From positions 1-64,000 of the forward strand of contig CAYHCF010000006.1 of NCBI GenBank assembly GCA_964355075.1: a DNA stretch of 64,000 nucleotides, in the 5' to 3' direction. The notes under the pieces are model-generated. The model made no database searches and was not told where the DNA came from. It saw nothing but the letters and a program-made list of their open reading frames with translations. Source of the stretch: B1 sp964355075 (GTDB taxonomy: Bacteria > Bacteroidota > Bacteroidia > UKL13-3). Made by a program: the position numbers and the translations under genes. Numbering within the stretch: the stretch's first letter is position 1; each line of letters opens with the position of its first letter. Below are positions 59,656 through 64,000 of the stretch, one piece after another.

Positions 59656-60227
59656 AGCTACTTGCTTCTCAACCCTGTTTAGAGTCCTTTTATTTAGTTG
59701 GAGGAACCGCACTTTCTCTTCAAATTGGCCATCGGCTGAGTTATGATTTGGACTTTTTTAGTTCGGGGAAAAATGATTTGGAAATGATACAAAATGAATT
59801 ATTACAATTAGATCATATTAGGTTAAAAACTCGTTCAGATTATGCCTTATTTATGGAGTATGAAAGCATAAAAATTGATATATTAAATTATGGGTATCGA
59901 TTCATTTATCCACCTGTTTCATATGGAAATATAAAACTTGCTAATTTAAAGGATATTGCTGCAATGAAATTAAAAACAATAATGAACAGAGGTGCCAAGA
60001 GAGACTTTTATGATATTTACTTTTTACTTGAGGTGTTTTCGTTGGAATATATGCTTGAACTTTTTAGAATAAAATATGAGAATATTGAGCCAATAGCTAT
60101 TTATAAAAGTTTATGTTATTTCGAAGATGCTGAGGGGCAGGAAGACCCAATTCTTCTTGTTAATACTGCCCTGACCTGGGAAAGGGTAAAAAATCGAATG
60201 ATTCAGGAAACAAAAAATTTGTTGTAA
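59643..60227 (+). CDS. AbiEii/AbiGii-family nucleotidyltransferase toxin
   Basis: 194 aa from the ATG at 59643, which matches the family start 'MDILKLLASQPCLESFYLVGGTALSLQIGHR'; an ATG at 59610 would add 11 residues. The minimal-nucleotidyltransferase core is intact: 'VGGTAL', 'LSYDLDFFSSG' (two catalytic Asp) and 'SIKIDILNYG' (third acid). 'LKDIAAMKLKTIMNRGAKRDFYDIYFLL' is the typical C-terminal motif. Toxins of this group attach nucleotides to RNA or proteins and can abort phage infection. The upstream DUF6922-like gene would be its antidote. Confidence 0.85.
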   Translation: MDILKLLASQPCLESFYLVGGTALSLQIGHRLSYDLDFFSSGKNDLEMIQNELLQLDHIRLKTRSDYALFMEYESIKIDILNYGYRFIYPPVSYGNIKLANLKDIAAMKLKTIMNRGAKRDFYDIYFLLEVFSLEYMLELFRIKYENIEPIAIYKSLCYFEDAEGQEDPILLVNTALTWERVKNRMIQETKNLL

Positions 60228-60276
60228 TCCTTACACATTCGTTCACCCTTTTAGATATTAGAACAAATTCATTCTG

Positions 60277-62670
60277 CTAAAAATCTAACTTGTAATAAAA
60301 CAGGGGTAAGAATCCCAGCTGATAATTGTTGCCAATGATAATTCCATTTGCATTTTTCGGGTCAGGTCCGTATGCCAAAGAAAGGATATTCCTGGTGTCG
60401 AACAGGTTAACAAGGTCAAATGCGATTTCATGCGTAAAATGGCTTGTATTTATCTTATAATATAACCTTAAATCAAACCTGAAATAGGGTTTAAATTGTA
60501 ATGAATTTCTTTGGGCATCAACCTGTACTATTTTACTTTGTTTTAAAGTGGCTGCTGTATCTACCGGACCATACAACTGACCCCCGGCATAAGTTATTTT
60601 TGATCCTATACCAAATACATTTTTGTCTTTAATTTTAAATTCTTTTCCAATCATACCATTGAGTACATAATTTCCATTAAAACTTGTATTTCTCCAAATA
60701 TGATCGCTTCCCTGATATTTTGATTGATATAATGAAACGGTAGCCATATAAAAATAGCCGTCGCTAAAAAATTTCTCTAAAGTAAATTCTACGCCATAAT
60801 TATAGGCGATCCCTTTGTTCACCATTGAATCAGCATACAAAATCCCATTGCTTAATCCGGTATTAAGAATGGAAAACGAGGATGATTTTAATTCGACAGG
60901 TACCTTATTTAAATATTGGTAATAGGTTTCAACTTTAATGCGGGCATTTTTTGCAAATGACCAGTCATAACCCAAAACAAGGTGGTGACTGTTATACATT
61001 CCCACATTTTTGTTGATGGAAGCTGTGGATCCGTCTGACATTTTATTCTGCCCAAAATATAAATAGACGGGCATCATTTGACTATGCATACCATAACCAA
61101 AACTGATAGATGTTTTGTCGTTGATATGGTATCGTAAACCTAAACGTGGGTTAATCGCCTTTGTATTTGAATTGATAGTGGAATAAAAAAAGTTCAGACC
61201 CGCATTCAACGTTAATTTTTCTGTGAATTTGAACTTTAGCTGGGCATAAGGCATAAAAGTTGCATAAGTTTCTTGACCCTTTAAATTAATCGTATAGCCA
61301 TTTGTAATTTTATTATAGGTGCTGTCAATTGAATAAATGCTATGCTGGTTCATAATTATTCCCGATTTCAGGGATGTTCTGACATTAACTTTATAATTGA
61401 CAAACCAATGAACAGAGGTACGGTTTTCTTGATAACTATTATTAGCCTCTTTCGTTGAATCTATCTTTGAGAATAAACCCGGATTCCTGAATAAAAGGTA
61501 ATCATTATTGCTGTTTCCATTTGCACTCTGGCAAATAATTATTTTAGTATATGATTTTGAATTCAGGGATTTTGAATAGGATGCTCCCAGTAGCCCCATT
61601 GCAAATTTAACCGTTTGATCATAATTTGTATTCAGGTACAAATCCGTTCCCGGCTTATCTAAGGTACTCATTATTACTTTAATATCAGATAAACCTCCCA
61701 TTGCAAAAAAACTCAGATTGGAATTGTTTTTCAGAGGGAAATTTAATTTAAAGGATAGGTCCTGATAATGTGGTATAGCTGCTGTTCCAATTTTAATATG
61801 GAGGGATTCAAATAACTGTAAGCTTGAGTAGCGATAGGTAAATAAATAGGAGGATTTTGCTTTTTTATGGATCGGGCCTTCTCCGCTTATTTCGGTACCA
61901 ACAAAACCAAGTTGTGCCGTAAATTCATTTTTTTCGTTATTGCCATTTCTAAATCGAACATCAAATACACCTGCGGTACCATTTCCATATTCCGCTGGGA
62001 ATGCACCCGTAAAAAAATCAGAATTCCCAATCATTTTTGCATTTAATATACTTACCGGACCACCGGTTGAGCCCGTGTTTCCAAAGTGGCTGGGACTGGG
62101 GATATCAATTCCCTCCAGACGCCATAAAACACCCATTGGTGAATTACCCCGAACCACGATATCACTTCTCGAATCATTAGATCCCTGAACACCGGCAAAA
62201 TTACTCGCCATTCTGGCTGGCTCACTCCTGCTTCCGGCATACCTTCCTGCTTCCTCCACGTTAAATGTTCGGGCGCTTACCGTTGCCATTTCATTATTGG
62301 TTTTAATTTTATCCATTGCAGTAATCACTACTTCATTAACTTTTACTGAAATTTCCTCCATTTCAATATTTAATATTAACTCCTTTGCAGAGGTTACCTC
62401 CATATTGGGCAATACCACCCGGTCATATCCGATCATCGTGATATTTATATTAATTCTGCCCAATGGAATATGCGCTATTCTGAAATTTCCTTCTTCATCG
62501 GCACTCCCACCACTCACTAAATTTGAGTCCTTAAAAATTCTGATAACGGCTCCTGCTATCGGGAGTTTCGATTCCTTTTCTATTATATTTCCTCTGACAA
62601 TTTGCTTAATTTGTGCTTGGGCTGATAGAATAATTAGAAAGGTTACAAGGGTAATAATGATTTTTTTCAT
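60277..62670 (-). CDS. TonB-dependent receptor
   Basis: 797 aa. It has a signal peptide ending AQAQ (~20), a regulatory-like beta-sandwich (~22-110), and a plug (~140-250) with 'SNFAGVQGSNDSRSDIVVRGNSPMGVLWRLEGI' and 'FFTGAFPAEYGNGTAGVFDVRF'. A barrel follows, ending 'FYYKLDF'. The plug style differs from the other two receptors in the window ('GSRSEPARMA' in place of the usual start). The ligand is unknown. It lies convergent to the toxin pair, and no SusD gene is nearby. Confidence 0.92.
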   Translation of the reverse strand: MKKIIITLVTFLIILSAQAQIKQIVRGNIIEKESKLPIAGAVIRIFKDSNLVSGGSADEEGNFRIAHIPLGRININITMIGYDRVVLPNMEVTSAKELILNIEMEEISVKVNEVVITAMDKIKTNNEMATVSARTFNVEEAGRYAGSRSEPARMASNFAGVQGSNDSRSDIVVRGNSPMGVLWRLEGIDIPSPSHFGNTGSTGGPVSILNAKMIGNSDFFTGAFPAEYGNGTAGVFDVRFRNGNNEKNEFTAQLGFVGTEISGEGPIHKKAKSSYLFTYRYSSLQLFESLHIKIGTAAIPHYQDLSFKLNFPLKNNSNLSFFAMGGLSDIKVIMSTLDKPGTDLYLNTNYDQTVKFAMGLLGASYSKSLNSKSYTKIIICQSANGNSNNDYLLFRNPGLFSKIDSTKEANNSYQENRTSVHWFVNYKVNVRTSLKSGIIMNQHSIYSIDSTYNKITNGYTINLKGQETYATFMPYAQLKFKFTEKLTLNAGLNFFYSTINSNTKAINPRLGLRYHINDKTSISFGYGMHSQMMPVYLYFGQNKMSDGSTASINKNVGMYNSHHLVLGYDWSFAKNARIKVETYYQYLNKVPVELKSSSFSILNTGLSNGILYADSMVNKGIAYNYGVEFTLEKFFSDGYFYMATVSLYQSKYQGSDHIWRNTSFNGNYVLNGMIGKEFKIKDKNVFGIGSKITYAGGQLYGPVDTAATLKQSKIVQVDAQRNSLQFKPYFRFDLRLYYKINTSHFTHEIAFDLVNLFDTRNILSLAYGPDPKNANGIIIGNNYQLGFLPLFYYKLDF

Positions 62671-62943
62671 AACTGAAGATTCGCTTTTTCCGGTTCAATA
62701 TTAAGGAGAAAGCGATGGGGTTAAAAATTGATTGATAGGTATTGAAACTTTTTTATGGGTTCAAAATACTATTTCCTGTGGATTTGTAATGAATTCTACA
62801 CTTTTTTTGTATATTTTGACAATGTGAGTACACGATCTTGCATTTTATGCTTTATTTTGGAAGGAAAATTATTGAATTGGTTCATACCTACTCTTTATTT
62901 AATTTGCATTTTTGAAGGATCCGTCCATTAAATATATTTATTA

Positions 62944-63450
62944 ATGAAAATTTCTATCATAGTGGCTGCCGATGAAAACTTCGGAATTGGGAAAAACAAT
63001 CACTTGCTATGTCACCTTTCCGCAGATTTAAAATATTTCAAACAAATTACGAATGGTCACCACATATTAATGGGAAGAAAAACATTTCAATCCATTGGGA
63101 AACCACTGCCAAATCGTATCAATCTGGTTATTTCAAAATCCAATATTTATTTTGAAGGTTGTCAGGTTTTTAATACGATTGAGGCTGGAATTAGCTTTAG
63201 TAAGCAAAAGGGGGAGCAAGAAATATTTATTATTGGCGGTGATAGCATATATAAACAGAGTATTCATTTGGCAGATACCATTTACCTTACCCGAATCCAT
63301 CATCTGTTCGATGCAGACGCCTTTTTCCCAGCTTTACTTACCTCAGAATGGAAATTAATCAGTCAAACCCATCGTGCAGCCGATGAGAAAAATAGCTATT
63401 CCTTTACCTTAGAAACCTATACCAGAATTACGCAGAAATTCGTATTTTGA
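62944..63450 (+). CDS. folA: Dihydrofolate reductase, missing the conserved tryptophan
   Basis: 168 aa, usual length. It reduces dihydrofolate to tetrahydrofolate with NADPH. 'IIVAADENFGIGKNN', the catalytic Asp28 in 'HLSADLKYFKQIT', 'HHILMGRKTFQSIGKPLP', 'IIGGDSIYKQSI' and 'TIYLTRIHHLFDADAFFP' follow the family pattern. The normally invariant Trp of the 'PWxxPxD' loop is Cys23, and both flanking Pro are Leu22 and Ser26. Substrate- and inhibitor-binding may be changed. It precedes purD by 85 nt, so the pair may form a folate/purine unit. Confidence 0.9.
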   Translation: MKISIIVAADENFGIGKNNHLLCHLSADLKYFKQITNGHHILMGRKTFQSIGKPLPNRINLVISKSNIYFEGCQVFNTIEAGISFSKQKGEQEIFIIGGDSIYKQSIHLADTIYLTRIHHLFDADAFFPALLTSEWKLISQTHRAADEKNSYSFTLETYTRITQKFVF

Positions 63451-63535
63451 TTGTATATTCGTAATTGTGATTAACACAATATGTCTGTTATTTAATTAAT
63501 CATCAAATTGTTATAATAAGTATATAAAAGTCAAA

Positions 63536-64000
63536 ATGAATATTTTAGTTATTGGTTCAGGAGGAAGGGAGCATGCCTTTTCTGTTCAATTATCGAAAAG
63601 CAGTTTGTGTTCAAACCTTTTTATTTTGCCGGGTAATGCCGGCACTGCCCAATGTGGTACAAATATTAATATCCCGGTGAATGACTTTAAATCTATCGGT
63701 AATTTCTGCCTCGAAAACGATATTCAAATGCTTATTGTGGGTCCTGAAGATCCATTGGTAAATGGCATAAAAAACTATTTTGAAAACATAGATTCTTTAC
63801 AGAAAATACTTCTTGTAGGTCCGGATAAAAAGGGTGCCCAAATGGAGGGAAGTAAAGACTGGAGTAAGGCATTCATGTCCAAATATGGTATTCCAACCGC
63901 TCAATACAAAACTTTCCAAAACGATACCCTTGAAGCGGGAATAGAATATGTCAAAAATCATTCCCTCCCTGTTGTATTAAAAGCCGATGGTCTGGCCGCC
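63536..64000 (+). CDS. purD: Phosphoribosylamine-glycine ligase, N-terminal part
   Basis: The first 155 codons are in the window and the rest is beyond its edge. PurD joins glycine to phosphoribosylamine in purine synthesis. The N-domain starts 'MNILVIGSGGREHAFSVQLSKS', continues with 'ILPGNAGTAQCGTNINI', 'MLIVGPEDPLVNGI', 'KKGAQMEGSKDWSKAFMSKYGIPTA' and reaches 'VVLKADGLAA', the start of the ATP-grasp fold. An ATTGTG-N5-CACAAT palindrome lies 56-72 nt upstream. Confidence 0.95.
   Translation, partial: MNILVIGSGGREHAFSVQLSKSSLCSNLFILPGNAGTAQCGTNINIPVNDFKSIGNFCLENDIQMLIVGPEDPLVNGIKNYFENIDSLQKILLVGPDKKGAQMEGSKDWSKAFMSKYGIPTAQYKTFQNDTLEAGIEYVKNHSLPVVLKADGLAA

Overview
The window looks like chromosomal DNA of a Bacteroidota bacterium, probably of the Sphingobacteria/Chitinophaga/Cytophaga breadth. 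The evidence is a lptE - acidic TPR-like gene - secG cluster, three large TonB-dependent receptors with an N-terminal carboxypeptidase-regulatory-like domain, DUF1573 proteins, a fused alpha/beta ketoacid dehydrogenase E1, an N-terminally typical 'YRDC' surface protein, few Shine-Dalgarno sequences, and promoters of the Bacteroidota type (TTTG - 19 nt - TAnnTTTG). No rRNA, tRNA, CRISPR array or intact insertion sequence was seen. Most genes are housekeeping; the accessory signal is modest and lies mainly in small modules and in the intergenic DNA.

Layout. 1-4.5 kb: a partial cysteine-rich secreted protein (-), then an ECF sigma factor overlapping a membrane-anchored, beta-barrel-ended partner. 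4.5-9.1 kb (-): secG, an acidic TPR-like protein, lptE and a mitochondrial-type citrate synthase. 9.2-17.3 kb (+): a TonB receptor and an RND efflux system (adaptor, permease, and a TolC protein behind a repeat-filled gap). 17.4-24.6 kb: FkbM methyltransferase, a small membrane protein, a membrane metallophosphoesterase, a NYN/LOTUS protein, a saccharopine-dehydrogenase-like protein, glutamate dehydrogenase and a small unknown. 24.7-36.4 kb: mitochondrial-type aconitase, a lipoprotein, then a minus-strand run lptD-gcvT-comB-S8 protease, with an amidase divergent from lptD and followed by an MlaD protein and a YtxH protein. 36.5-43.4 kb: an AAA ATPase with a DUF4143-like end, a short DUF2752 gene, and an alpha-glucan group (GH31, GT4, GH57). 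43.4-53.1 kb: a TonB receptor with a palindromic operator, ketoacid dehydrogenase E1, tandem DUF1573 genes, lolA and ftsK. 53.4-64 kb: a small membrane protein, a repeat array, methylmalonyl-CoA mutase large subunit, a 5'-nucleotidase split into two genes, dnaA, an AbiEii-type toxin/antitoxin-like pair, a third TonB receptor, folA and the start of purD.

How the genes work together. Envelope assembly recurs (LptE, LptD, LolA, SecG, MlaD, amidase, TonB receptors, RND/TolC efflux). Citrate synthase and aconitase give two consecutive TCA-cycle steps, and methylmalonyl-CoA mutase feeds succinyl-CoA. GH31/GT4/GH57 suggest alpha-glucan storage or turnover.

No wholly new system could be shown from sequence alone. 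The best leads are the DUF6922-like/AbiEii pair beside dnaA, the split 5'-nucleotidase, the perfect 7-1-7 operator over a TonB-receptor promoter, lptD and the amidase placed back to back with the lptD promoter inside the amidase gene, the sigma-factor partner ending in a beta-barrel, a DHFR lacking its conserved tryptophan, and a family of intergenic repeats built from 'AATCGGTA'-like words.
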